A DNA stretch of 64,000 bases from Dendrolimus kikuchii. Its lineage: Eukaryota > Arthropoda > Insecta > Lepidoptera > Lasiocampidae. The notes beneath the pieces are model-generated. The model searched no databases and was not told the DNA's origin. It was given only the letters and a program-made list of their open reading frames with translations. The translations under genes were made by a program, and so were the position numbers. Location: assembly GCA_019925095.2 (NCBI GenBank), contig CM034407.1, forward strand, positions 19,660,710-19,724,709, read 5' to 3'. Positions 21,260 through 32,294 of this stretch are shown here, piece after piece (position 1 is the first letter of the stretch; the number at the start of each line of letters is the position of its first letter).

Positions 21260-22530
21260 CAAGTTCGCTTTCTTCTATCTGTCTTACAATCAAATTTACT
21301 AGGTAAACAGCTTGGTTTCAAACGTAAGTGTGATACAGATCCCATTATTTGATATTATACGTAATTTTCCATATCATTTGGTAACGTAGAATTATAAATA
21401 GGGCTGATAAACACTTACATCAAAATGATATTCACAAAAATGTGGCCACTTTCTCCTCATTTGTTTACCCCTTAGATACGTAAAAAAACAGTTTCTGTGG
21501 TGTTTTTATCGTTGTACTGATACACTGCGGTACTGTACAATGTTTGTAATAATTAGTATTCATTTATTATTATGTATTTTTTAAACTTTTGATAACACTT
21601 CAACCAAACAGATGTTTGTTTTGCACACCGTGACGTCATGCGAGACGCCATGACAGCTTGACGCGTTTTCGTTGCGAAATGTCAAAATGTTTATAAAATT
21701 CCTAAATAAAATATGTTCATGTTGTTTTTTTACTGAAATATTAATATTTTGACTAAAATAGACCATAAGGCACAATATAAACCTATTTCTCAAAAAGTGT
21801 CAACTACCCAACAAACCTACCTGGTAGTTAAGCTCAACTGACATCCTAGTACGATTTGGTACTAAGCCCCGACAAGCAAGACCGTACCACTTCGTACAGT
21901 AGAAGTGATTCCACCGATATCCCCGTAAACAGTGGGCCTATACCACGGATAAAGGGAAACCGGATACAAAACGTTGTTTTCGAACCTCCGTCTAATTAAA
22001 TAGACGGCAGTCGAAAACTGCCTGCACCGTCTTCTCCCACGCTCTCTGGCGACCTCCTTTTCTAAATCATTAAAAATGGCTCGCAAAAGGAGGTCCCCTG
22101 CCAATGAGAATCGCTCTTCAACGAATCTACCTGCCTTACCTTTGCCTGGACTGCCTGGAGTAGCCTACGTCACGCCTTCCACGAGTATATAAAACACAAG
22201 TGTAACGCACTGTGCTCCAGGTGGCATAAATGACGAGTGAGGTCAAGTAATTATCTACGTACAGATCATCTTTCCTGGAGGTGACATCCCTAAAATGGTA
22301 AATACGTCAAAGCCTTCGATTTAATAAGACCTCGCTGTCTGATTCAACTTCAAATATTGTAAGCAATATCTTAAAAGTACTCGCAGCGATTAATTAGCTT
22401 CGTTTCTGGGGTTCGCACTAATGAGGCTTTGGCACAAAATCGTTTGGTTGAGATTTCTCTTCATTATATTTATTATAAACATTCCGAAAGTTGTTTTCGA
22501 AATGTTAAATAATTTAATTTTAATTATATA
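21260..22530. other. No supported gene; one GC-rich segment of unknown origin
   Basis: The segment 21860-22210 is clearly GC-richer than its surroundings and is open in several frames on both strands (80 residues on minus, a 38-residue frame from ATG 22077 on plus). I recognise no domain. It may be a retroelement gag-like or leader fragment. The rest is AT-rich with nothing identifiable. Confidence 0.4.
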
Positions 22531-22539
22531 CTATCAGTC

Positions 22540-22740
22540 TATTAACAACTGGTATTACAAGAATGGTTAGTAATTAATAGATAAGGGATAACGAGGCCTT
22601 TGAAAGGTGCACCTGTACCTGAAAGCAAAACTGTAAGTTGTAATGTAATGAATAGGGATGAAAGCCATGTGAGAAAAAGTTACAAGTGTAAAGGTAGACT
22701 AAAGAAATGATAGATGAATTACACGAAGGATGATGATGAT
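22540..22740 (+). mobile_element. LINE-D fragment, heavily diverged
   Basis: Phrases GGCCTTTGAAAGGTGCACC and AGGGATGAAAGCCATGTGAG line up with 1500-1610 in the LINE-D copy. Many substitutions and indels remove any frame. It ends near a GATGAT microsatellite. Confidence 0.65.
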
Positions 22741-22817
22741 GATGTCCCTGTCGTATCCGTCAATGGCGACCTCTGCCATGGTTTTCCAGCATGGGCTGTG
22801 ATTTTCTCCATTTCGTC

Positions 22818-22890
22818 CAGTTGGTCCACTGGGTCCACTTGATCCACGTGGTCGACTGAATCCACTTGGTCCACTGGATCCACTGGGTCT
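22818..22890 (-). repeat. 9-bp minisatellite (GGTCCACTT-like), locus 1
   Basis: About eight degenerate 9-base units of the form (T)GGTCCACT follow one another. On the minus strand they read as GxxGxx or DPVDPV repeats. The same unit occurs inverted at 34437-34531. The preceding GTATCCGTCAATGGCGA resembles sequence near 25660. Confidence 0.8.
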
Positions 22891-22899
22891 CAAATACAT

Positions 22900-23550
22900 A
22901 AAAATTTAATACAATGTAACGTATACCGCCTGCTCTTTAAACAAGAGAGAGGTTGACCCGCGGGGTAAACTCTAGTTTGTGTTATAAATATAGGTCAAGT
23001 TTCGCGGATCTGGTTTGTCTTCTTTTTCTTTATTCTTTGACGCCACTGTCTACTGTGGATCTCCATTCCGGCCTGATGATAATTACTGGTGTAACAAAGG
23101 ACGTATGGCAGATAGGATGATCATGATAGTCAAAGACATACAGTTACGCGCCAAATTAATGAGATAAGGTGAAAGAAAACAGAGCGAGTCTGTTAAATTC
23201 CCACTTGCTGTTCAGCTTTTAACTCCTCCCAATTCAGAGAACTAAGAGTAATCCCCAAAACTTACTATGGCGATTTGATGACAGTCTCAATTATCCAAAT
23301 TATGATCCAAATATTAAAATAAACGATCGTAATATCAAAGCTGTATTAATCCATCAAAATCTTATTTTTCAAATTTCATCCCCCCAGCCCGAACTCCTCA
23401 GGCAAGGCTCGGCCAATTAACTAAAACAACGTTATCCAACTTAAATCTTCAGATTCCTAACAGCCGATTATTAATTTAAGTTAAAACGCGGATTTTGTAA
23501 TCGAATTTTGAAATCCGGTTTATACTAAATATCAATTAAGGGAATCTTGT
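22900..23550. other. No gene recognised
   Basis: AT-rich sequence with no conserved frame and no repeat recurring in this window. Confidence 0.4.
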
Positions 23551-23559
23551 GGATTGAAA

Positions 23560-23690
23560 GAAGATATAATAACAAATGTTGAAACAGGAATGTTAAGGTG
23601 GTTTGGACTTGTAGAGAGAATGGATGATAAGAGACTTAAAAAAACATGTGTACGAAAGCAGTGTGGATGGTAGTTAGTGCCAGTAAATAC
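23560..23690 (+). mobile_element. LINE-F RT C-terminal fragment
   Basis: A short open stretch reads TGMLRWFGLVERMDDKRLKK, the conserved segment after the RT domain of RTE-like LINEs, before a stop. It differs from RTE-A (MLRWFGHVERMHDERM), so it comes from another family. Confidence 0.6.
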
Positions 23691-23821
23691 GGCGTAGTCA
23701 TCACAACCAAATCTCAGATATTTTGAAAGTTGGTCAGGTAAAAATCACTTCAAATAATCGTACATGTGGGTATGAAGATATTTTATTGGATGATAATAAT
23801 AGACGGTCAAATACACAAATT

Positions 23822-24010
23822 GAATACCCAAGTTAGGCTTGTGTTATGGGTAATATACAACGGTCCACTCCTGGTCCGATTCTAGATATTCTAAAAAGAG
23901 CAGATAACGAAAAGATCGTCTCTGGCATTTAATGCCATGAATCGAACTCGGAACTTCTGCATTCCAGTGAGCTATAGATGCAAAAGTTTAGACCAGTCAA
24001 TCACTGAGCC
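23822..24010 (-). mobile_element. tRNA-headed SINE (family S3), diverged
   Basis: The order matches the better copies at 36491-36748 and 55205-55456: TTGTGTTATGGGTAATATACAACGG-like 3' body and a tRNA-like head with GAATCGAACTCGGAAC on this strand. The pol III boxes are partly lost. Confidence 0.6.
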
Positions 24011-24019
24011 CATGAAATT

Positions 24020-24660
24020 GTTAAAAGTATTAAAGACAAAGTTGTGCCAAGACCGTAATAAGTGAAATTTCATCATGTCTGCCTACCTGTGGAAAACAAA
24101 CGTGATATTTATTTACTAAATGCCAATATTGAGGATAGCTCGCTTGTGACGCTTGAATGCTTCGAGTAAATTAACGACAAAGTTGCCTTCGAGAGCGCCT
24201 ATCTCTCTGCCAACAGCAACTTAATGAATAAACTAAGAGGCTTGATTCCAAGGCCCACGAAGCCTTTTCCGAAACTATTTTGAGGCTACGACGAAATGAA
24301 TCAAACCTGTGGCCCATTTATAGAATCAATATTATTAATAAACATAATGTAGAGTCTTATAGGCACTGGAGTTAGAATCAGTTATCCTCAATTTTATAAC
24401 AAACATTAAATATAAGGATTGGGTTGTAAAATCAGCAAATGGCCTTACTATAAACTGAATATTATAACGTTACTTCTGTTCAAGATAATCCTGTTCCTTA
24501 CGATTTTTGAGACTTTGTTTCCTTTAAGTATACATAAAATATATCTAAAGTAATTATTATTGTTAGTTTAAATATACATTTATTCAAATTAAACTAACTA
24601 CAGTCTATTCATTGAACTTGGTGAAACAAGAATTTAAGATATTCTCATTCCAGCATTTCG
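24020..24660. other. No gene recognised
   Basis: AT-rich sequence. A somewhat GC-richer part at 24110-24310 has no continuous frame and no recognised domain. Confidence 0.4.
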
Positions 24661-24680
24661 TTGTAGTATAAATTTTGTTA

Positions 24681-24857
24681 CTGTGTACTATCAGAAGGTG
24701 ATGTCAGGAGCCTTAAGAACAGACGAGCGTGCATGACAAGAGTTATGAATGTCAAAGAAGCAAGTGAGGTATGTAAGAATAAGCCTAAATGGCGCTCTGT
24801 TGTTCATGCCTACCCCGCAAGGGAACTGGCGTGAAGTTATGTATGTATGTATGTATG
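24681..24857 (+). mobile_element. RTE-A copy 8
   Basis: A 177-bp 3' fragment starting CTGTGTACTATCAGAAGG and flanked by the perfect 14-bp repeat TATAAATTTTGTTA (24667-24680, 24858-24871). Confidence 0.9.
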
Positions 24858-24933
24858 TATAAATTTTGTTATTGAAATTTTTTTCTTTGATATTTTACTG
24901 GAATACAGTATATATAGGTGTATAGTCCTCCTT

Positions 24934-25649
24934 AAGATAAATCGCAGCAAGACGAAGATTATGATTGTTGATCGACTCAACAATAACTTGCCCGAAGTAA
25001 CTAAAATTGCGGATTGTGACGTCATTCAATCATACATCTACTTTGGAACACTAATATCGAACAATGGCGGATGCGCGGAAGAGATCAAACGGCGCATGGC
25101 TATCACCAGGTCCGCCATGGATCGGCTTGTGAAGATATGGAAAAACAGAAACATCACAAAGACCACTAAAATGCGACTTGTTTGGGCACTAGTGTTTCCC
25201 ACATTTCTTTATGGCGCCGAAACGTGGACTATAAGAGAAAATGAGAGAAAGAAAATAGACGCTTTAGAAATGTGGTGTTGGAGACGAATGCTTCGCATAG
25301 CCTGGACACAGTTCCGAAACAACGTCTCAATCCTCAAAGAACTCAACATAAAACAACGTCTGTCTTTCATCGTTCAAGGTCGTATTCTCACTTTCTTTGG
25401 ACATGTTTCACGGCGAGAGGACACGTCGGTGGAGCGACTCGTAGTCCAGGGCAAAATGGAGGGCACGAGGGGCGCGGTAGATCACCAATGCGCTGGACCG
25501 ACCAAGTCAAAACAGCACCAAATGGTCCACTCCACAAATGCACGAGGAAAGCTACAGTACGAGAGGAATGGCGACGAATTGTGAAGCTTGCCACCACCCC
25601 TGTCATGAGGACCGCGACCACTCTGCCAAGAGTGTGACGACGGAGAAGA
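24934..25649 (+). mobile_element. LINE-B copy 1 (RTE-like ORF2 C-terminus)
   Basis: This is a 716-bp 5'-truncated LINE. It encodes NRSKTKIMIVDR, a YFGTLISNNGG segment, FLYGAETWTIRE, WCWRRMLRIAWT and FFGHVSRREDTS. After GKMEGTRG a missing base shifts the frame; the correct continuation is RGRSPMRWTDQVKTA, then EEWRRIV. The insertion is flanked by AGTCCTCCTT at 24924-24933 and 25650-25659. The right duplication lies at the edge of the LINE-C fragment, so it inserted into or beside that element. Confidence 0.85.
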
Positions 25650-25659
25650 AGTCCTCCTT

Positions 25660-26345
25660 GACGTATCCGTCAACGGCGAACCTTGTTAAGTACGGCTGTG
25701 CGAGTAGGTGACTAGCGAAACCAAATTTGGTTTTAAAAATTCTACTGCAAGGAGCGCAATACAGCCGTCCTGATGAGTCGTATGTATAGTTGTAGGCGAT
25801 TTTAGGGCGGTTCTTTTTGATAAGGCGTTGCTCGTCAGTGTTCAACGCGCAGCGTTTCGAAGGCAGCAACAGCCTTATCAATAGAATTACGCCACTCCCT
25901 TCTTTGCAGAGCAAGATCTTCCCAGCCTTCACTTGGGATGTCACATGCAGACAGATGGCGCTTGAGTACGTCCCTGTAACGCAGAAATTGACCGCCAGAT
26001 TTGCGTTTTCCGTCCTTAAGCTGTGAGTAAAAGACAGCTTTAGGCATTCTAGTGTCTTTCATGCGTACAGCGTGGGCGCACCATCTAATTTGTGTCTGTA
26101 TAAGCATTGCTTCCACACCACTTAGCTTCGTCCGCCGCAGCACTTCAGTATTAAATATACGGTCTTACCATTTCATTTCACATGAAGGAAAGAATCGAGG
26201 CACCTAATATCAGCTTTATAAAGACACCACGATTCGGTAACATAAAGTAGAATTGACAATATGATTGCTCTATAGATCTTTGTACGTAGCCGAATATCAT
26301 GCGACTCCCAAACTCTGTGACTGGAATACAGTGAAAAGTTAACGA
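25660..26345 (-). mobile_element. LINE-C ORF2 C-terminus with a zinc-finger tail
   Basis: The minus strand reads, with stops and frame changes: RVWESHDIRLRTKIYRAI, LLYVTESWCLY, then LSGVEAMLIQTQIRWCAHAV, RMPKAVFYSQL, GKRKSGGQFLRYRDVLKRHL, EWRNSIDKA, and a terminal C-x2-C zinc-finger motif (CAPCSRIFKTKFGFASHL). The second zinc histidine is replaced (HLLAQ). This domain order is known from non-LTR elements widespread in animals. The fragment is dead. Confidence 0.75.
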
Positions 26346-26349
26346 CCTA

Positions 26350-26940
26350 TCTGATGGAAAATTGTGATTGTTTGCCGCCTATGGATATTTGTAATATCAG
26401 AGATGTTATAAACGTGGAATTCATTTTAAGTTCTCAAAGTGCTCAAGGGAAATTATGTTTTGTACTCAGACGAACAAAATAAGTAGACTGAGACCCTAGC
26501 TCTGAGTGAAGGCGGCTAAGGAAGCTGATCGCGTCATCGTATTGAATAATCAAAATAGTACGGATAAAGGTAAATGAAGTTACCAGTTGTTTACTATTAA
26601 CCACACAGACGTAAACCACATCAACTATACTATAATGTATAATTTAAATTTATTTATTTGGTTTACTTATTATAGATTTGATAAGTAAAATTAATTTAAC
26701 AAAAATTGGGTCGTTTTGATTTCACGCTTTGATTTTCTTTTTCTTTCATTCACGCAAATTTTTAAAACAATTCTTCACTTCATTTGACATTTTTGCTTAC
26801 GTGGGCTCCGTCTATACTTTTAGAACTTCTGAGGTTATGTATAAACTTGAAACTTTTTATCCCTAGCTCGACCTTACACCTGTAAATTTTACTCGATTGA
26901 ACCTCTAAGGCTAAACACACACTACGAGTTTCAATACCGG
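26350..26940. other. No gene recognised
   Basis: AT-rich sequence without repeats recurring in this window. It may include decayed transposon sequence. Confidence 0.4.
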
Positions 26941-26955
26941 ATGCATACTTTCACA

Positions 26956-27079
26956 TACATACATACATACATACATAACTTCACGCCAGTTCCCTTGCGG
27001 GGTAGGCACGAACAACAGAGCGCCATTTAGGCCCATTCTTACACACCTCAATTGCTTCTTTGACATTCATAACTCTTGT
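26956..27079 (-). mobile_element. RTE-A copy 9
   Basis: A 124-bp 3' end with a long TATG tract (CATACATACATACATA on this strand). The perfect 12-bp repeat CATACTTTCACA flanks it (26944-26955, 27080-27091). Its 5' end falls at ACAAGAGTTATG. Confidence 0.9.
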
Positions 27080-27515
27080 CATACTTTCACAGCTGTGTTA
27101 TAAGTCATAGAGACTTATACGATCAAACTTATAGGTGTAAAGGCAGGTTTGGGTTCTTGATGTCACCACGCATAACATTTTTAAGTACCAGGATCCCATA
27201 AAAACCTCAATTCAAACAATGTCGACGTATCGCCCTATTTCGCCAGGGGCCCACTGTGCAAGCTTGTTAACAAACGGAAACTGCGTCAAGACACGGCCCC
27301 GGAACAGAGAGAACTTTTTATACTGTCAAATTTATTTATACAGTTGTTAAGTTCATTTAGAAACCCTTGTGGGACCTTGCGGGGCCTAGTGAGGGGAGTC
27401 GTTCACAGAATCAAAGTACTTGACTCGAATACACACAAACGACTAGGAAAACTTTAGGTACTTATGAACGTATATTAAACTAGATAAAACCAGCCCCGCT
27501 TCACTGTGGTTCAGT

Positions 27516-27835
27516 GTGATCTATATAAGCAAAAACTTTGTACCCCTTTTTACGAAAATTGCGAGGACGGAGGAGTATGAAATTCGGTTAAGTGTACCAA
27601 GTTATTATTTATATAAAAATACATTAAATCAATAAAACATTACACACACTACCATGTATGTGACACACACACGCATATATACTCTTTTGTTTATTGCTGA
27701 AGTCAAATTAACTAGTAACTAGTAGTAGTAACTGTGAAGTATATTATAGTCTTTGACAACAGAACTTTCATAATGTTCAATCTTATAATTTAAATTCATT
27801 ATTATGGTCGAATTTCGACCACGGGCGACCTCTAG
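27516..27835 (+). mobile_element. Repeat family H2 (Helitron-like 3' end), copy 1
   Basis: It shares TTTTTACGAAAATTGCG...GGACGGAGGAGTATGAAATT, ACTACCATGTAT...GACACACACACGCAT and CTCTTTTGTTTATTG with 31261-32120 (minus) and 55495-55976. It ends with the hairpin GGTCGAATTTCGACC, then ACGGGCGACCTCTAG and T, matching a Helitron-type terminus. The class is tentative. Confidence 0.55.
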
Positions 27836-28036
27836 TATTAACGATTAAGAATGACTATTAATTTATTTTATATTCTATATAGAATGTCTATCAAATTTCA
27901 TTCAAGTCTGTCTAGAAATTTCAGAAGCTGTGATTTTGTTCTATACTACATCCTAAAACTCGAAATAATTCCCTAAGGTGTTATTTATTAGATAAAATCA
28001 TTACACAAGTATGACTCCACAACAAAATGTATAACA

Positions 28037-28275
28037 TAATAGCCCGCCAATAAACGGTCCACTGCTGGGCTCGGGTATACCAATAGTTAGGAAAACGGAC
28101 ATATATTCGCCACGCTTGTCCAAGGCGGCTTGGCAGGTTTGATACTGAGGTACGAGGTAGTGGTATTTATATCAATCTGCACATTAGGTTAGAGAACTTC
28201 CTAAGAGGTACATGCGTCTTCGGTCAGAATCCGAACCCGCGTCACTTGTGTTTAACAGTCCGTTAACCGCTAATT
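28037..28275 (-). mobile_element. tRNA-headed SINE (family S2), diverged
   Basis: On the minus strand a tRNA-like head with a B-box-like GGTTCGGATTC is followed by the body (CCTAATGTGCAGATTG, CCAAGCCGCCTTGGACAAGC) and the 3' part CCCAGCAGTGGACCG. The same order is seen in better shape at 59925-60228. Confidence 0.7.
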
Positions 28276-28515
28276 TACTTCGGTTTATTTTACTTAACTT
28301 TATTTCAATGAGTAAGTGACTCGAGTAAGCGACTCTACTCAGTGACATCACTAGAAAAAGTTGGTACAAAAAGTCAATATTTTACAGAGTGGGCGCATGT
28401 TGTTAATCTACCGTGCAATATTTTAAAAAGTACATTTCTCTGCACCGGGTTCGTTTTACGGGTAACTTTCCTTTATGCTCGAAGAAAAATGGAAGCTTTC
28501 AAAAAGCAGTTTATG

Positions 28516-28806
28516 ACTATATATAAGTATAGATATAAGGCCAACACTGCGCATGCACTTCCTCACAACACCAGCGTGTAACAGATACACTCTACATCAG
28601 TATAAGTTTAGTATTAAAATTAGAATAAATTAATGCAATAAGTTATTCTTAAGGTACGCCACAACATAAAGTTCACTAAATTAATGTCACACACAGTAAC
28701 AAAAACAAACAATAAGCGTGTATGGACTCTAAAATCTTTCATAGAAATTAAGTAGTAAAAAAAGGTACGGAACTCGAGTCCGTAGAGATATATATAATAA
28801 TAATAA
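28516..28806 (+). mobile_element. TAA-tailed LINE 3' fragment, shorter copy
   Basis: A 291-bp copy of 10946-11235 ending in TAATAATAATAA. The perfect 15-bp repeat AAAAAGCAGTTTATG flanks it (28501-28515, 28807-28821), which defines it as a 5'-truncated retrotransposition product. Confidence 0.8.
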
Positions 28807-29085
28807 AAAAAGCAGTTTATGTTAAAAATATAAAGATAAATCAAAAACTGTTTTAAAACTTACACCGCGTATACTACAATCATTGAAATAAAAAAATATT
28901 TACTAAAAATTCTATGATTTTCGTTCGTTTTGTTTATGAGTAGCATATGCCAGCGATACTTCGTTCGCGTTGTCGTAACGGGTTTGTTAATAAATCGCAA
29001 CAGCGGTAGCAAATGAAGCGAACGCAGCGCATCTTTTTGGCTACATTCGTCTATACCACAGAAACTACATCATTCATCGGGTTAA

Positions 29086-29587
29086 ATAGTACATTATGGT
29101 ACTAGTGTGTAACATTGGTGATTACCGCCGAGGCGCCATTGAGACTCGAGCCGTAGGCGAGGGTCTTAAGAGAGCCGAGGAAGGTAATCATCAATACACA
29201 CGTGTATCATACGACGTTTTTCAACACACTTGTGAATAAAATAACAACAAAAACTCATTTTATTTAGTAGATAAAAAAAAGTTATATATGAGTGAAAGTT
29301 TTATTTATTAAACACGTACGAATTAAAATTATCTATTTAAATAAGTATTTGCATTAAATGAGCAAGCAATAGGAACATTAATTTATTTGTTCTATAGAAC
29401 ACGATCTTTTTTTTTTAATAAAAACTTTTTTAAGAACAAAGCAACTCAACCAATAAAATTTTAAAAAAAATCTATAACTCACTAGTGAGTTATAATGTTT
29501 TTACTCACAGTTTGATTATGGGTGTCATTCTGTGCCTAATTGCGGTGACCATAGAGCCACTTTATGAGCAAGTGTGTTGAAAAATAT
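29086..29587 (+). mobile_element. MITE family M2, copy 1 (~500 bp)
   Basis: It is nearly identical to 60551-61050 in inverse orientation. The right end reads CAAGTGTGTTGAAAAA. The complementary GTTTTTCAACACACTTG starts internally near 29214, so a 376-bp inverted-repeat element is joined to a ~125-bp GC-richer flank (CCGCCGAGGCGCC, CGAGCCGTAGGCGAGGG). No coding capacity. The AACTCACTAGTGAGTT palindrome lies near 29476. Confidence 0.8.
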
Positions 29588-29693
29588 TTTAAATTATGAT
29601 ATGGGATTCAAGCTAGCACTATGTTAAGTTTCATTTAAACCCGTTCAATAGTTTTCATGTGATTAATACATATTTATGTCCTATGTGAAACAA

Positions 29694-29794
29694 GAGGCAA
29701 GTGAGGTGTGTAAGAATAAGCCTAAATGGCACTCTGTTGTTCGTGCCTACCCCGCAAGGGAACTGGCGTGAAGTTATGTATGTATGTATGTATG
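29694..29794 (+). mobile_element. RTE-A copy 10 (subfamily b, ~101 bp)
   Basis: It starts GAGGCAAGTGAGGTG and ends in a long TATG tract. The 12-bp repeat TATGTGAAACAA flanks it (29682-29693, 29795-29806). It has the GAGGC and GGCACTCTG variants shared with copies 12, 20, 25 and 26. Confidence 0.9.
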
Positions 29795-29842
29795 TATGTG
29801 AAACAACTTTTTTTTTAATTACATTAGATATTACTTGTACAG

Positions 29843-29925
29843 TTGAGCCAGCATTTCCCCCACAAATGAAGCGATTCAATCGTAACCATCCGAAGCACTC
29901 CAGCCGACGCGGCACTAGCGAGTGG
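29843..29925 (+). CDS. Candidate internal host exon, 83 bp
   Basis: An open stretch beginning EPAFPPQMKR and ending RRGTSEW sits between an acceptor-like TTACTTGTACAG (to 29842) and a strong donor GTAAGTC (29926). It is much GC-richer than the flanks and uses GC-ending codons, as real exons do in AT-rich insect DNA. The peptide is basic and proline-rich and matches no family I know. RTE-A copy 10 lies 48 bp upstream, where an intron would be. No partner exon was found in the window, so this may be chance. Confidence 0.35.
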
Positions 29926-30105
29926 GTAAGTCAAGGTAATCCCCAACGCAGATAGAGCACACAAATTCACCCTCTGACACCCTCCAAAACCTTTGTTAGC
30001 AGTTAAAAGACACGTCAGAGATTAATTCTTCAGTCTGACTTAACTTGTCTCTTGTTCACTTTTGCTGCGTTTTCAAAAAATATTGTTCCGTTTTATTTTT
30101 TTACA

Positions 30106-30280
30106 TACACACATACATAACTTCACGCCAGTTTCCTTGCGGGGTAGGCACGTGCAACAGAGCGCCATACAGGCTTATTCTTACACACCTCACTTGCTTC
30201 TTTGACATTCATAACTCTTGTCATGCACGCTTGTCTGTTCTTAAGGCTCCTGACATCACGTTCTACTAGTACACGATCAA
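30106..30280 (-). mobile_element. RTE-A copy 11
   Basis: A 175-bp 3' fragment flanked by the perfect 14-bp repeat TTTATTTTTTTACA (30092-30105, 30281-30294). Its 5' end is at TTGATCGTGTACTAG. Several private substitutions suggest greater age. Confidence 0.9.
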
Positions 30281-30384
30281 TTTATTTTTTTACACTCAGA
30301 AATTCTTTTTTTTACAATTACAATCTCTTAATATGAGTGTACAAAAAACTACCAAAAGACCTAAAGTGGCCGATATAGTACAAT

Positions 30385-30680
30385 TTTATCCGTGCAGGAA
30401 CGGAGAAAGAATACGATTTCCTGCGGCCTTAAGAGGCGACAAAACAACCCACAGTCAGATGGTAGGGTATTGGCCCGACTGGGTAGCTACCACCCCTGGT
30501 CTAGAGTATCCCGCCATAACAACCTTGAGTTGTGTTCCGGCATTAGTGACCAGGTTCCAGTCTCCCTTAAGAGAGCAGCAGCGCATTTTTAGCACCTTTG
30601 CAAATGTTCATAGGCGATGGTAACCGCTTTCCATCTAGTGGGCTGTCTGCCTGTCTGCTGAACTCCTGCAATAAAAAAAA
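30385..30680 (+). mobile_element. S1 SINE, near full length
   Basis: It runs from TTTATCCGTGCAGGAACGG to CAATAAAAAAAA with a small deletion of the GGGCGGCCTGTCG block near 30425. GGTTCCAGTCTCC resembles a pol III B box (9 of 11 positions); a tRNA origin is not otherwise visible. Confidence 0.85.
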
Positions 30681-30689
30681 CAACATTCA

Positions 30690-31260
30690 ACTATTTTGTT
30701 ACTTGTCATTTTCGTAATATGAAAATGCGAAAGCGGCCGTTTGTAGCCCTGACTAATTGCTGTAGTACAATTAACTAATAAATACGCTTTTGACCATCGT
30801 CTCACTTGATGTTGAGTGACGACGCGGTCTGCGATGGAGCACGTTTATTCAAAAGATAGCAAAGATAGCATCTTTTCACTCGTAACAACAGATTCCAGCA
30901 AATTATTTCACTCTTCGGCAGTGAGCACCATAAAAAAATGGAAGTTGGAAGTTGAGTGGAAGTGGAAATGTGCAAATGGAGTTCCGCTGGTACTACTAGT
31001 CAATAAATAAATTTAATAAATAAAAAGCCCTCAATGCCAAGCGCTTCTTCAAATATCTATGCCGATATACAATTTCCAAGGATGAATCGATCAGCGAAAG
31101 AATTTGAGTTCAAGCTATTTCATTCACTTCACGATGGCCGAATTACCGAACGCCTGATATAATTCAAATCCCTTCTATATATTTGAAACGATTTTCATAA
31201 ACCGTTATCAAATTTTTTAGCTGATTTTAACGACTTAAAAACTTGTGTATTTATTAAATA
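30690..31260. other. No gene recognised
   Basis: AT-rich spacer. A 64-residue plus frame (30816-31010) has no domain, is lysine/tryptophan-repetitive at its end and lacks splice context. Confidence 0.4.
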
Positions 31261-32120
31261 CTATAGTTGTCGCCCGTGGTCAAAATTCGACCGTAATAAT
31301 TAATTTAAATTATAAGTTTGAACATTATTAAAGTTCTCTTGTCAAAGATAATCACAGATTTCGCCAAGGCTACACTGTTAATTGCGACTAATGCGACTTG
31401 TCACGGCACTAGTGTTTCCCATATTTCTTTATGGCGCCGAAACGTGGACTATAAGAGAAAGTGAGAGAAAGAAGATAGACGCTTTAGAAATGCGGTGTTG
31501 GAGACGAATGCTTCGCTTAGCCTGGACACAGTTCCGAACCAACGTCTCAATCCTCGAAGAACTCGACATAAAACAACGTCTCTCTTCCATCGTTCAAGGT
31601 CGTATTCTCACTTTCTTTGGACATATTACACGACGAGAGGACACGTCGGTGGAGCGACTCGTAGTCCAGGGCAAAATGGAGGGCACGAGGGGCGCGGTTG
31701 ATCACCAATGCGCTGGACCGACCAAGTCAAAACCGCACCAAATGGTCCACTCCACGAATGCACGAGGAAAGCTACAGTACGAGAGGAATGGCGACGAATT
31801 GTAAAGCTTGCCATCGCCCCTGTCATGAGAACCACGACCACTCTGCCAAGAGTGTGACGACGGAGAAGAGAAGAAGACAGTGTTAATTTGATTTCAATAA
31901 ACAAGAGTATAGAATGCGTGTGTGTGTCAAATACATGGTAGTGTATGTAATGTTTTTTTTTATTTATTGATTTAATGTATTTTTTATATATAATTTAAAA
32001 AAATATTAGCATTCTGCACTCCTTCTCTACATAAACTATAAGTGTGCGAAATTTCATACTCCTCCGACCGCGCAATTTTCGTAAAAAAGAGTACAAAATT
32101 TTGCTGTGATTTTGCTTCAC
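31261..32120 (-). mobile_element. Repeat family H2, copy 2, split by LINE-B
   Basis: The left part (31261-31383) holds GTCGCCCGTGGTCAAAATTCG and GATTTCGCCAAGGCTACAC. The right part (31881-32120) holds ACTCCTCCGACCGCGCAATTTTCGTAAAAA. LINE-B copy 2 interrupts it. Together they equal the other H2 copies. Confidence 0.65.
31384..31880 (+). mobile_element. LINE-B copy 2, inserted in H2
   Basis: It starts GCGACTAATGCGACTTG and encodes LYGAETWTIRESERKKIDAL through FFGHITRREDTS. It then shows the same missing base in GGGGCGCGG as copy 1, with RGRSPMRWTDQVKTA-type sequence in the next frame. The end is AGAAGAGAAGAAGACAG. The 8-bp repeat TGTTAATT flanks it (31376-31383, 31881-31888). Confidence 0.85.
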
Positions 32121-32294
32121 GTATTCATTCATATATACATTTGAAATGTAGCCATAGAAACAATAAAAGGTTTGTGGCGAAACAAACCTGTTTGCCTACT
32201 GCCTGGCAGGCAAGATTGACTGTTTTATAATTGACAACTGTTATGTCACATTAGAGACACAAAGAAAATTTGTCACGAAAATGTACAGAATTTA

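Noticed and set aside
22077..22193. 38-residue frame MARKRRSPANENRSS as a small gene
   Set aside because: The GC-rich segment is open in several frames on both strands, with no splice or promoter support. It is more likely a retroelement fragment.
26955..26980. TATG/CATA tracts as telomeric or independent microsatellites
   Set aside because: They are the 3' tails of RTE-A copies, each placed directly after GGCGTGAAGT and followed by a target duplication.
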